A stretch of DNA of 64,000 bases from an uncultured Alphaproteobacteria bacterium (GTDB lineage Bacteria > Pseudomonadota > Alphaproteobacteria > HIMB59 > GCA-002718135). The DNA lies in NCBI GenBank assembly GCA_902595855.1, contig CACJRY010000006.1, positions 1-64,000 of the forward strand. Reading direction: 5' to 3'. The notes under the pieces are model-generated. The model was not told the origin of the DNA. It did not search any database and saw only the letters and a program-made list of their open reading frames with translations. Both the position numbers and the translations under genes were made by a program. Of the stretch, positions 15,820 to 24,227 are shown one piece after another; position 1 is the stretch's first letter; each line of letters starts with the position of its first letter.

Positions 15820-18373
15820 AAATATAGTAAGGTTGATTAGATAAATTTTTATCTAATCCAGGACAAAAATAAGAATAATTTTTTTTTATTAACTCAAAAT
15901 AATATTGAATTGGGTACTCACTTTTTATTAATTTATTTGTGATAATTGTTGAAATAGATTTTGAATTTATGTTTATTTTTTTTCGTAACCAATTTTTTGA
16001 TTGATTTACTTGTCGATAATTTAAATATAATTTTATATCACTTGAGACTTTCAATTCTTTTATTCTTAATGTTAAACCTCTATTAGTTTTTATTGATTTA
16101 TGAATTATAAAAAATTTCTGATTATTTTTATTCTTCAAAAAATTAATTTGAATATTTTTTTTTATTTTTTGTAATTTAAAATTTTTTAATTTTTTTTGCA
16201 TTAATTCTACATCATCTTTAATAGCTGGCAATCTATCATCCCATCTGCCTCTTAACCAACTTTGTGGTCCATATGTTAGATCTGGCAAATAGTATTTTTT
16301 GGATATATTAGATATAACTGACCATTGTATATAACATTTTTTATAAAAATTAAGTGCTATTAAACCTAATTGATAATTTCTTACTTTTAAAAATAATTCC
16401 CAATAACAAGCAGATTTAATTTTATTTGAAAAAAACTTACCTAATCCTATTAATATTTGTATATCAATTTTTAATCTTTTAAATTCTGGTTCTTTTTTAT
16501 TTTTGTATAATTTATTTGCCGATTCAAGATATTTTTCTGCATTCCTTGCATATTCTAAAAACCAATTTGACATAGTAATTGGTGTATATTTATTAATTGC
16601 TTTTTTATTAAAAATACAATTTGCTAATTCTAAAGGTGACATAATCAAATTGGGATCTTGACTTGTAGACATACCAAATCTACTCGGTTTGTGTAAATCA
16701 TAACTGTATGGAAGATTAGGAGCTTTATTTACGATACTCATATTTTCATACATTTCTGGCCAATACGAATTATTTGATGCAGATACACCATGCACTAAAG
16801 TAAAAAATGGTAATATTTTGCTCGCAAATGATAATGATTTAACCAAATCATTTGATGCCAGTCCAAAATTTTTATTGAAATATCTTTTATAACTATCGTT
16901 TTTTGTTTTGTAATTATATACACACTTGCCCCAAACTTTGTATGTATAAATGTACTTTTGCCAATCATATTTTGTTCTTAATTCTTTTTTTGAATAGTTG
17001 AATCTGCCATTTTTTATTCCAGTTCCCATTCGTCCTTTAAAGGATAATGGTTCAAATAATTCTACACCAAGGGAATTACAAAAAGTTGAATGCTTACCAT
17101 AGCCTCGCGCTAAATCAGGATCTCCCCAAATTAAAATTCTCTGCGTTCCTGGCCAAATTCGATATAAAATACCATATTTTCTTTTTTTGGTTAACAGATC
17201 ACCATAACTATACCTTAGAAACTTTCTTTTACCCTCGCTGTAAATCCATTTTTTATCAACCTTCATTTTAGGAGGCATCTCCTGCTTACGTATAGATGAT
17301 TGATGATAAGGTAATCCCATATGTTCAGCTATATATTTTGGAGATACAGTAACGCTTGATGTAGCTTTTAGAGCTATGTTTATTAATCTATTATCAATTC
17401 CTTTTGCATGAAGATCTAAATTTATTTTTCTCTTTATTTTTTTTATAGGTTTCAAATAAGTCTCCCAAAACTTATAATCTCTTTCAGGTATACCACATTC
17501 GACATGCACCCTTAGAGTTAAGCCACTTATACTAGGACATTTATCAAGTATGATCTCAAGAGAATCTCTACAGTATTCTGCATAATTTTTTGGAACATTC
17601 TTAATTTGATAATTTGCATTTGGAACATCATCAAAATCATATCTTTGAGTCCATAAAGCTAGTTGAAAATCTAAACCTCTATTTGTTGCTTCGTCACTGA
17701 TAAATTTCAGCATATTTAAATTTTTTTCTCGATTTTTTTTACTTATACCCTCTGCAAAAATTTTATAACCTTTTGGTTTTACTAAAAAAGGATATGCTAA
17801 ATAGAAATATACATCTTTTATGAATTCATTTCCGTATGGATAATTATACTGCATTCCTAATGTAAAAGTAAATCTATTATAGCGATTAGATATAAGCATA
17901 CTGAGATACTCTCTCCACATTGTTTTATCATAAAACCATTTTAGATCCTCAACATCGCTTTCGAAACATTTAGATATACTTCTAATTTTTGTTTTGGGAA
18001 TTTCTGAAGTTTGATAAAAAATATTTTTAAAATTTATCTTTTTATTTGTTTGATGCTCAAATCTATCAGCTATTTCTGTAATTGCATAAATTAAACCTCT
18101 AGTATCATATCCATATATTATAATTTCACTAAAGTCTTTGTGTGTTGGATTTATTGAATAACTTTCTTTGACATCATTTACTATATATTTTTCTTTATAT
18201 TTATCTGGACATAGAGAAAAATAATCAATTAAAATTAACTCAATATAATTATTCCTTTGTGTTTGAGCATTTTTTATTTTGTTTCTTAAAAATTTAGTTG
18301 CCCATTGCAACTGCTTTTTTTTTATTTTTGATGAAATAATTTTATAGTTAAATTTTATTTTAACTGCTGCCAT
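15806..18373 (-). CDS. large glycoside-hydrolase-like protein of uncertain family
   Basis: 855 aa, no obvious signal peptide. Residues about 1-110 resemble the small alpha/beta domain found before GH20/GH67-type barrels, ending IIIYGYDTRGLIYAITEIADRFE-like with the motif YDTRGLIYAI. The middle (about 150-400) has barrel-like features including NRYNRFTF and ALWTQRYDF. The last ~350 residues are Lys/Asn/Tyr-rich and helical. The family cannot be fixed from sequence; alpha-glucuronidase-like or a relative of the GH20/84/115 group is the best guess. The gene overlaps its neighbours by 14 bases on both sides and shares their operon. Confidence 0.5.
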   Translation of the reverse strand: MAAVKIKFNYKIISSKIKKKQLQWATKFLRNKIKNAQTQRNNYIELILIDYFSLCPDKYKEKYIVNDVKESYSINPTHKDFSEIIIYGYDTRGLIYAITEIADRFEHQTNKKINFKNIFYQTSEIPKTKIRSISKCFESDVEDLKWFYDKTMWREYLSMLISNRYNRFTFTLGMQYNYPYGNEFIKDVYFYLAYPFLVKPKGYKIFAEGISKKNREKNLNMLKFISDEATNRGLDFQLALWTQRYDFDDVPNANYQIKNVPKNYAEYCRDSLEIILDKCPSISGLTLRVHVECGIPERDYKFWETYLKPIKKIKRKINLDLHAKGIDNRLINIALKATSSVTVSPKYIAEHMGLPYHQSSIRKQEMPPKMKVDKKWIYSEGKRKFLRYSYGDLLTKKRKYGILYRIWPGTQRILIWGDPDLARGYGKHSTFCNSLGVELFEPLSFKGRMGTGIKNGRFNYSKKELRTKYDWQKYIYTYKVWGKCVYNYKTKNDSYKRYFNKNFGLASNDLVKSLSFASKILPFFTLVHGVSASNNSYWPEMYENMSIVNKAPNLPYSYDLHKPSRFGMSTSQDPNLIMSPLELANCIFNKKAINKYTPITMSNWFLEYARNAEKYLESANKLYKNKKEPEFKRLKIDIQILIGLGKFFSNKIKSACYWELFLKVRNYQLGLIALNFYKKCYIQWSVISNISKKYYLPDLTYGPQSWLRGRWDDRLPAIKDDVELMQKKLKNFKLQKIKKNIQINFLKNKNNQKFFIIHKSIKTNRGLTLRIKELKVSSDIKLYLNYRQVNQSKNWLRKKININSKSISTIITNKLIKSEYPIQYYFELIKKNYSYFCPGLDKNLSNQPYYIYENF

Positions 18374-18971
18374 TGTAATTAATTTTAATCATTGCCTCAT
18401 TTCTTCTTAGTATTGGTAATGTAAATGGCCCGTCAAAAGTAGCTTTAGTGCCATTATCTAACATTACAATTTTATCTTTTTCTAGATAATCTTTTAGTTC
18501 TGATAAGCGGTTTAAATAATTCTTATCAGAATTCCTTCCAGAATATTTAAGAACTGCGTAATAACCACCTTCAATAATGACTAATTTTACCCTTTTGTTT
18601 TTGGGAGTGGGGGCAGTATCAATTGTAAATTTAGATGGTAAGAAAAACTGCATTAACATTTTACCATCTTTATTAGATTGAGTTACAGGAGCAGTCATAT
18701 CAATTTTAGCAGATTGAGTTACAGGAGCAGTCATGCTTATTTTTTCTGATGTTGTATTTTCTCCTGAAATATAATTGAAGAGATAATTAAATCCTGAGTC
18801 TTCTGATCTGAATTCAACTTCTACTGCTAAACGATCATCATATTTTCGAATTTCATATCCTTCGTAGGATTTAATAATTTTATAAGCTGGTTCTTCTAAT
18901 GCCATTGATAAGTTAGTGTTAAATATTATAAATAAAGCAATGATTAAATAATATTTTGAATTTTTAATCAT
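18360..18971 (-). CDS. SOUL-family heme-binding protein
   Basis: 203 aa protein with an N-terminal signal peptide (about 1-24, ending SMALEEP). The SOUL fold is recognisable from the start EEPAYKIIKSYEGYEIRKY, the GYYAVLKYSGR strand and repeated MTAPVTQS (about 82 and 93), a duplication common in this family. SOUL proteins bind heme or tetrapyrroles. It is the first gene of the leftward operon and overlaps the glycosidase-like gene by 14 bases. Exported location suggests periplasm or envelope. Confidence 0.85.
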   Translation of the reverse strand: MIKNSKYYLIIALFIIFNTNLSMALEEPAYKIIKSYEGYEIRKYDDRLAVEVEFRSEDSGFNYLFNYISGENTTSEKISMTAPVTQSAKIDMTAPVTQSNKDGKMLMQFFLPSKFTIDTAPTPKNKRVKLVIIEGGYYAVLKYSGRNSDKNYLNRLSELKDYLEKDKIVMLDNGTKATFDGPFTLPILRRNEAMIKINYNGSS

Positions 18972-19014
18972 AGATTATTTATATAGTATAATTTAAATAA
19001 GTTTCAGCTTTTAA

Positions 19015-19419
19015 ATGATAAAAACTAACAATATTTTAATCTTACTAAATATTATTTTTCTACTTTATTATTCAATTCAGCTATTAATTTTTACGGATGA
19101 ATTTTCAATTAGTAACTTGGGGGCATATAATCATGCTATTGCAGGTTTGAGTGAAATAATTGGAATTATTTTTTTTTCACTAGCACTATCTTTAATTATT
19201 ATTATTAAAAATAATATAAAAGGACAAATTCCAATATTTTTAACAATTTTTCTAATTCAATTATTAATATTTATAAATTTTTTGAGATACATATTTACGA
19301 ATAGTCCAGGAGAAACATCTATTGAAACTATAACTTTCAATGCTTTTATTTTTTTTATTGGTTTAATAGTAAGTATAATATTTCTTCTTAAGAATTTTAA
19401 AACTCTAAAGCAGTTTTAG
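19015..19419 (+). CDS. small membrane protein, four TM helices
   Basis: 134 aa, almost entirely hydrophobic, with about four predicted TM helices and few charged residues apart from short loops. The NHAIAGLSEI segment after helix 1 is the only polar landmark. No family recognised. Its 3' end overlaps the convergent creatininase gene by 15 bases, which makes both ends of the reading frames secure if both are expressed. Confidence 0.6.
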   Translation: MIKTNNILILLNIIFLLYYSIQLLIFTDEFSISNLGAYNHAIAGLSEIIGIIFFSLALSLIIIIKNNIKGQIPIFLTIFLIQLLIFINFLRYIFTNSPGETSIETITFNAFIFFIGLIVSIIFLLKNFKTLKQF

Positions 19420-20184
19420 CTCTTTTATAATTTTTTCAATTGTTGATATTGTAATTTTAGCTAATTTTTCACCTTTTAAAGAATTTGCATTTATGGGATT
19501 GCCAATTATTCCTGTTTTGCTAATATTCTCTGTATTCCATTGTAACTTCACATCTTTTTCATAACCAATTACATTTTTGCTTTTATAGTCTGGAGATAAA
19601 CGGCCTTTTTTAATTTTATTAATTCTTACATTTTCTTTATCTAAATAAAGCATTAAAGATGTTTCAAATTCCCCTCCATGATACCCATAAGATAGTTCAT
19701 TAATAGAAATAATTTTTTCATACCCACTAAATAAGAAATAATTAGCTTTAATTATTTTTGATTTTTTAAATTTAGTATTTAATTCTTTTGCAATTATTTC
19801 CATATGACTTGTTTGACCACCATGACTATTGATAAAAACAAATTTATAAAATTTCTTAGAAAAAATATTTTCTAAATAATTTATACAAAAATTTATGTAG
19901 TTTAATGAATTTACAGTTAATGTTCCTTCAAAACTTGCATGTTCTGATGATGAGCCAATACTTAGATTGGGTAAAACAACAAAATCTTTACTCTTGTTAT
20001 TTTTTTGGCATAATTTTTCTAAAATTTTATCTAGAATGATTTTATCTGTACCCAAAGGTAAATGGGGCCCATGTTGCTCAATTGCAGAAAAAGGAACTAT
20101 AATTATTGTATTTCTCGATAATTTAGAAATATCTTCTGTTGTTAAATTGATCCAAAACTTTGTTCGCATTTTCCTATTATACAT
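19405..20184 (-). CDS. creatininase/MftE/ArfB-family amidohydrolase
   Basis: 259 aa metal-dependent amide hydrolase, the family's normal length. Conserved metal/active-site motifs are present: the strand PFSAIEQHGPHLPLGTD (about 32-48; E, H and D ligands), then INSHGGQ, then GYHGGEFETS (late Glu ligand). Family members cleave creatinine, mycofactocin precursor (MftE) or, in archaea, the formylamino group of the early riboflavin intermediate (ArfB). The flanking RibD-like reductase, GTP cyclohydrolase II and PTPS-like genes make an ArfB-like formamide or lactam hydrolysis the likely role. It diverges from the next gene with only 13 bases between starts; a second Met at 20169 is an alternative. 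Confidence 0.8.
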   Translation of the reverse strand: MYNRKMRTKFWINLTTEDISKLSRNTIIIVPFSAIEQHGPHLPLGTDKIILDKILEKLCQKNNKSKDFVVLPNLSIGSSSEHASFEGTLTVNSLNYINFCINYLENIFSKKFYKFVFINSHGGQTSHMEIIAKELNTKFKKSKIIKANYFLFSGYEKIISINELSYGYHGGEFETSLMLYLDKENVRINKIKKGRLSPDYKSKNVIGYEKDVKLQWNTENISKTGIIGNPINANSLKGEKLAKITISTIEKIIKELKLL

Positions 20185-20197
20185 CTATATTAACCTT

Positions 20198-21157
20198 ATG
20201 AAATCTCAATCTTTGTGGTTAATAAAAAAAAATAAACCTAAAATTTTATCTAAAGATATTTATTACAAGAAAAATAATAAAACTGTCCTAGTTAAAACTT
20301 TATACTCAGGAATTAGTAAAGGAACAGAAAACCTAGTAGCAAGGGGTAAAGTACATAAAAGTCAGTTTAAGATAATGAAATGTCCATTTCAAGATGGCAA
20401 CTTTAGTTTTCCAATCAAATATGGTTATATAAACATTGGTGAAATTATTGATGGTCCCGTATCATTAATAGGCAAAAAAATCTTTACACTTTTTCCACAT
20501 CAGACTGTTTTTGAAATTAGTACTAAAAATATTAATTTGATTAAAAACAAAAACGCAAAGAAATATTTGCTTACAGCTAATATGGAAACTGCAGTTAATA
20601 TATTTTGGGACTCTCAAGCAAAAAAAAATGATAGAATATTGATTACAGGGTTAGGATCAGTAGGTTTATTAACAGCATATTTTTTTAAATTGAAGGGTTA
20701 TAAAAATTTATATGTCACCGATGTAAATTTATCAAAGAAAAGCATAGCAAAAAAATTAAATCTTAATTTCATTCATTATAATAAAATTAATCATTTAGAT
20801 TGTATCATCAATACAACTTCTAATTACGATGTACTAAATGATTCATTTACTAAACTTAACCTTGACGGAAGAATTATAGAAGCATCCTGGTATGGAGAAA
20901 AAGTTGGGAAATTAAACTTAGGCAATGAATTTCATTCAAAAAGATTAAGAATTATATCATCTCAAGTATCAAATATTCCACTTCATATGCAAAAAAAACA
21001 CAATTATAGATCAAGATTAAAGATAGCTATAAATGCCCTTAATGATGATAAGCTTTTGTTACTAATTAATAGTGTCAGTAAATTTGAAAATTTAGAAAAA
21101 GATTATATCTCTATACTTAATGATAAAAATATTATAATTCACGCTATAAAATATTAA
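20198..21157 (+). CDS. MDR (zinc-type) alcohol dehydrogenase-like protein
   Basis: 319 aa medium-chain dehydrogenase. The N-terminal GroES-like half contains YSGISKGTENLVARG, a standard opening of an MDR subgroup, and the Rossmann part has ITGLGSVGLLTAYFFK (about 146-161). Structural zinc cysteines are absent and catalytic zinc ligands are not obvious, so it may be non-classical. The start is set at the ATG at 20198, since longer frames upstream have no credible coding. It ends one base before the PTPS-like gene and opens the biosynthetic operon 20198-23374. Probable redox step on the small product of that cluster. Confidence 0.7.
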   Translation: MKSQSLWLIKKNKPKILSKDIYYKKNNKTVLVKTLYSGISKGTENLVARGKVHKSQFKIMKCPFQDGNFSFPIKYGYINIGEIIDGPVSLIGKKIFTLFPHQTVFEISTKNINLIKNKNAKKYLLTANMETAVNIFWDSQAKKNDRILITGLGSVGLLTAYFFKLKGYKNLYVTDVNLSKKSIAKKLNLNFIHYNKINHLDCIINTTSNYDVLNDSFTKLNLDGRIIEASWYGEKVGKLNLGNEFHSKRLRIISSQVSNIPLHMQKKHNYRSRLKIAINALNDDKLLLLINSVSKFENLEKDYISILNDKNIIIHAIKY

Positions 21158-21158
21158 A

Positions 21159-21560
21159 ATGTACTCAATTACTGTAAGAAATAATATACTCATTGCTCAT
21201 TCTCTTCCAGGTGATGTTTTTGGACCAGCTCAAAACATGCATGGCGCCACTTATATTGTTGATGCTGAGTTTATTTCAGAAAATGTAAACAAATATAATA
21301 TAATTATGGATTTAGGGGTAGTGACAAATATTTTATCTGAAGTATTAAAATTTTATAGTTACAAAAATCTAGATGAAGTTGATGAATTCAAAGATATTAT
21401 CACATCTACTGAATTTCTTGCAAAAGATATTTACGATAGAATATGTAATAGATTGAAAAAAGATTTTAATGAAGATTATCAAACTCTTCATAAATTAAAA
21501 ATAACTTTAACTGAATCAAATGTTGCTTGGGCATCATTTGAGAAAGAAATTGATAAATAA
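21159..21560 (+). CDS. 6-pyruvoyltetrahydropterin synthase/QueD-like protein, altered active site
   Basis: 133 aa, the usual size of PTPS/QueD monomers. It shows the T-fold pattern with IAHSLPGD (His14), QNMHGATY (His28) and a late TESNVAWASFE strand (Glu). In canonical enzymes the second zinc motif is HGH with a preceding Cys; here it is HGA (Ala30) and no Cys precedes it. So one zinc ligand and the usual thiol are missing, while the fold seems intact. It may use a different substrate or have a changed mechanism. It sits between the MDR gene (one base) and the glycosyltransferase gene. Confidence 0.75.
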   Translation: MYSITVRNNILIAHSLPGDVFGPAQNMHGATYIVDAEFISENVNKYNIIMDLGVVTNILSEVLKFYSYKNLDEVDEFKDIITSTEFLAKDIYDRICNRLKKDFNEDYQTLHKLKITLTESNVAWASFEKEIDK

Positions 21561-22587
21561 ATCTAATAAATTTATTTTTTTTTATCCTGGTAATATTAAG
21601 CAAAAAACCGGTGGATATATTTATGAAAATAATATCTTTGAATATTCAAAAAAAAACAATAACTTAATTCACTTCAATGAATTATCTGACAATTATCCAT
21701 TTCCATCTAATAAAGATTTAAAATATTTAAATTCTATTATCGCAAACTTAAATTCAGATAAAATTCTTATTTTTGATGGATTAGTTTTAGAGGGACTGGC
21801 AAAAGCAGATTATATTTTTAATAATTTTAAAACCATAGCTCTAATACATCATCCTTTGTATTTAGAATTTCGTGGTAAAAAAAGTGATAATTTTTTAGAT
21901 ATAGCTAAAAAGATTTACAAAAAAGTTGATTATTTTATTGTTACATCAAGTGATACCAAGAAACTTCTTTCAAAAAAATTCAACATTAATTCCAATATTA
22001 TTTCTATTGTTGAACCGGGTATTGAAAAATTTAAGAAGTTTAAAAAAAGTCCTAGTAAATTAGTAAAATTACTTACTTGTGGTAGTATAATAGAGAGAAA
22101 AAAATATGATTATCTTATTAATGAAATCCAAAAAATAAATAACATAGAACTTAACATCATTGGCGATACTTCAAGAGAGACTAAGTATAGCGCAAAAATA
22201 AAAAAACAAATTACTGATAATAAATTGACAAAAAAAATTATTTTGCATGGTAAAGTATCTCAAATAAAACTAGAAAAGTTATATTCGCAATGTGACTTTT
22301 ACATTTCAACAAGTAAATATGAAGGATTTGGTATGTCCTTAGCTAATGCAGCCATATCAAAATTACCAATAATTTCTTATGAAACATCAACAATTAAAAA
22401 AACTATTGGCAAATCTGGCGTTTTGTATTTCGATAATTATAAAAAAAATACTCTTAAAAAATTAATTCTTAACAATTGTTTTAATAAAACAATATATAAA
22501 AAATTAAAAAACAGTACCGCTAAAAAAAAATATTTAACAAAAGATCAATCAGCAAAACTTTTTATTCAGGCAATAAATAATGCATAA
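21550..22587 (+). CDS. GT4-family glycosyltransferase
   Basis: About 345 aa GT-B glycosyltransferase. The C-terminal half has the GT4 nucleotide-sugar motif STSKYEGFGMSLANAA (E-x7-E region) preceded by the GSIIERKKYDYLI motif (Gly-x-x-x-x-x-K) typical of the family. A TTG at 21550, eleven bases inside the PTPS-like gene and preceded by GAGAAAG, is the preferred start; a TTG at 21520 is a weaker option. It would glycosylate the product of the cluster, using an unidentified sugar nucleotide. Overlaps the next gene by eight bases. Confidence 0.8.
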   Translation: MINKSNKFIFFYPGNIKQKTGGYIYENNIFEYSKKNNNLIHFNELSDNYPFPSNKDLKYLNSIIANLNSDKILIFDGLVLEGLAKADYIFNNFKTIALIHHPLYLEFRGKKSDNFLDIAKKIYKKVDYFIVTSSDTKKLLSKKFNINSNIISIVEPGIEKFKKFKKSPSKLVKLLTCGSIIERKKYDYLINEIQKINNIELNIIGDTSRETKYSAKIKKQITDNKLTKKIILHGKVSQIKLEKLYSQCDFYISTSKYEGFGMSLANAAISKLPIISYETSTIKKTIGKSGVLYFDNYKKNTLKKLILNNCFNKTIYKKLKNSTAKKKYLTKDQSAKLFIQAINNA

Positions 22588-23374
22588 ATTTGAAAATTCA
22601 TGGTTATATCAAAGAGAAAAAATAGACAATTCTTCAAAAAATTTAAAAATAATTGATAAAATTAATATCGCATTAAAAGATTTAGAAAATATACATATTT
22701 TAGATCTTGGGACTGGAACAGGTTCCAATTTTAGATATTTATCAAAAAAAATTAACCATAAAAATCAATGTTGGACATTAATGGATATCTCTAAAAGTTC
22801 ATTATACCAAGCGAAGAATAATATCATTCTTAATAATAAGATTAAAAAAGTATCTTTAAAATATAATGATGTAATTAAAAATATTAAAAAGACTAATTTT
22901 AATCAATTTGATTTAGTTACAGGCTCTGCTTTTTTAGATATTATGCCTTTTAAATGGTTTAAAGATTTTCATAAACTTAATCAAAATACAAAAATAATAT
23001 ATTTTTCTATCAACTATGATGGATATTTTAAATTTAATCCTCATCATTCTTTGGATAAAAATATGCTAGAGCTATTTAATAAAGATCAACAAAGTAAGAA
23101 AGATGGTAAAGTTAAAGCTGTTGGTCCAGACTGCACTGAGATTATTAAAGGTTTTTTTTCAAAGACTCATAAAACATTTTTACTAAACTCAAATTGGGTT
23201 GATATAAAAAATAAAAGATTTCAATTGATGTTTTTGAATTTTTGTAAAAATGTAATTAATAAAAATAACAAAAATATACTTGATGAATGGTTGGAATTTA
23301 AAAAAGAAAATATATTAAAAAATAAATCAAAACTTAATGTCCACAATAAAGATTTTTTAGCTATTAAAATCTAA
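22580..23374 (+). CDS. class I SAM-dependent methyltransferase
   Basis: 264 aa. The SAM-binding loop is clear: HILDLGTGTGSNFRYL (about 39-54), followed by acidic strand 2 WTLMDIS. Downstream FDLVTGSAFLDIMPF forms motif IV/post-IV. No C-terminal substrate-domain signature is recognised. Its position at the end of the four-gene overlapping operon suggests it methylates the glycosylated product or the core ring. Its stop overlaps the convergent RibD-like gene by 18 bases. Confidence 0.85.
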   Translation: MHKFENSWLYQREKIDNSSKNLKIIDKINIALKDLENIHILDLGTGTGSNFRYLSKKINHKNQCWTLMDISKSSLYQAKNNIILNNKIKKVSLKYNDVIKNIKKTNFNQFDLVTGSAFLDIMPFKWFKDFHKLNQNTKIIYFSINYDGYFKFNPHHSLDKNMLELFNKDQQSKKDGKVKAVGPDCTEIIKGFFSKTHKTFLLNSNWVDIKNKRFQLMFLNFCKNVINKNNKNILDEWLEFKKENILKNKSKLNVHNKDFLAIKI

Positions 23375-24193
23375 TGTTGCTACTATTTCTTTTCCAAGTT
23401 TAGCAAAATTACTTGGTCTTCTAATTGCTTTATTTAAATTGGTAATCGGTTTTAATTTTACACTATCAATTCCAGAACCTATTAGTGTTGGTGAAATTAT
23501 AAATTGCAAGTAATTTATTAATTTAAGTTCTATAAAATACGATAAAGTAGTCGGTCCACCTTCGATAAGAATGTATTTTAATGAAGATTTTTTGAGAAAT
23601 TTATAAATACCTAAAGTGAAATTATTTTTAGGCAATTTTACTATTGTAGTATTATTTAAATTTTTTTTCTTATTTGAATTTGTAAAAACTATATTAGTAT
23701 TCTTATCTTTGAAAATCTTATATTTGTTTGTTAACTTTAAAGAGGGATCAATGACTAATCTTATTGGGTTTTGTCCTTTTATTTTTCTAGTTGTTAAAAG
23801 AGGATTGTCTTTGATAATTGTATTAACTCCGACTAAAATCCCGTCACTAATTGATCTTAAACAATGAAGATATGTAATACTTTCCTTTTCATTTATGTAA
23901 TGTGAATTGCCATTATTTAATGCTATTTTTGCATCGAGACTTTGTCCTATTTGCCCAATAAAATTTCTATCTTTTTTTTGGATTATGGGTAGTAAAATTT
24001 CACAACTTTGTCTAAGAATTGAGTCTATTTTTACATTAAAAATAATACTGTTATTTTTTATAACAATATCAGATTTAAGATTATTCTTTACTTTTTTGAT
24101 GCCTTTTGATGTTATTTTTAAACTTATATTTCCTAAATTTTTGTCTTTTTTTAAAAAATCAAACAAATATGAAATATTTTGATGGTTGATCAT
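23357..24193 (-). CDS. RibD C-terminal (pyrimidine reductase) domain protein
   Basis: 278 aa reductase of the RibD-C/DHFR-like fold that reduces the ribosylaminopyrimidine in riboflavin synthesis. Family motifs: GQSLDAKIALNNGNSHYI (about 89-106), LRSISDGILVGVNTIIKDNP and ILIEGGPTTLSYF near residue 210. The N-terminal ~80 residues replace the deaminase domain and are not recognised, so it is reductase-only. Its gene is convergent with the methyltransferase and divergent from the RibA gene (34 bases apart). It may act in the dedicated pathway rather than in bulk riboflavin synthesis. Confidence 0.85.
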   Translation of the reverse strand: MINHQNISYLFDFLKKDKNLGNISLKITSKGIKKVKNNLKSDIVIKNNSIIFNVKIDSILRQSCEILLPIIQKKDRNFIGQIGQSLDAKIALNNGNSHYINEKESITYLHCLRSISDGILVGVNTIIKDNPLLTTRKIKGQNPIRLVIDPSLKLTNKYKIFKDKNTNIVFTNSNKKKNLNNTTIVKLPKNNFTLGIYKFLKKSSLKYILIEGGPTTLSYFIELKLINYLQFIISPTLIGSGIDSVKLKPITNLNKAIRRPSNFAKLGKEIVATLDFNS

Positions 24194-24227
24194 TGGTTTT
24201 ACTAAAATTCTTTATATATAGATTTCG

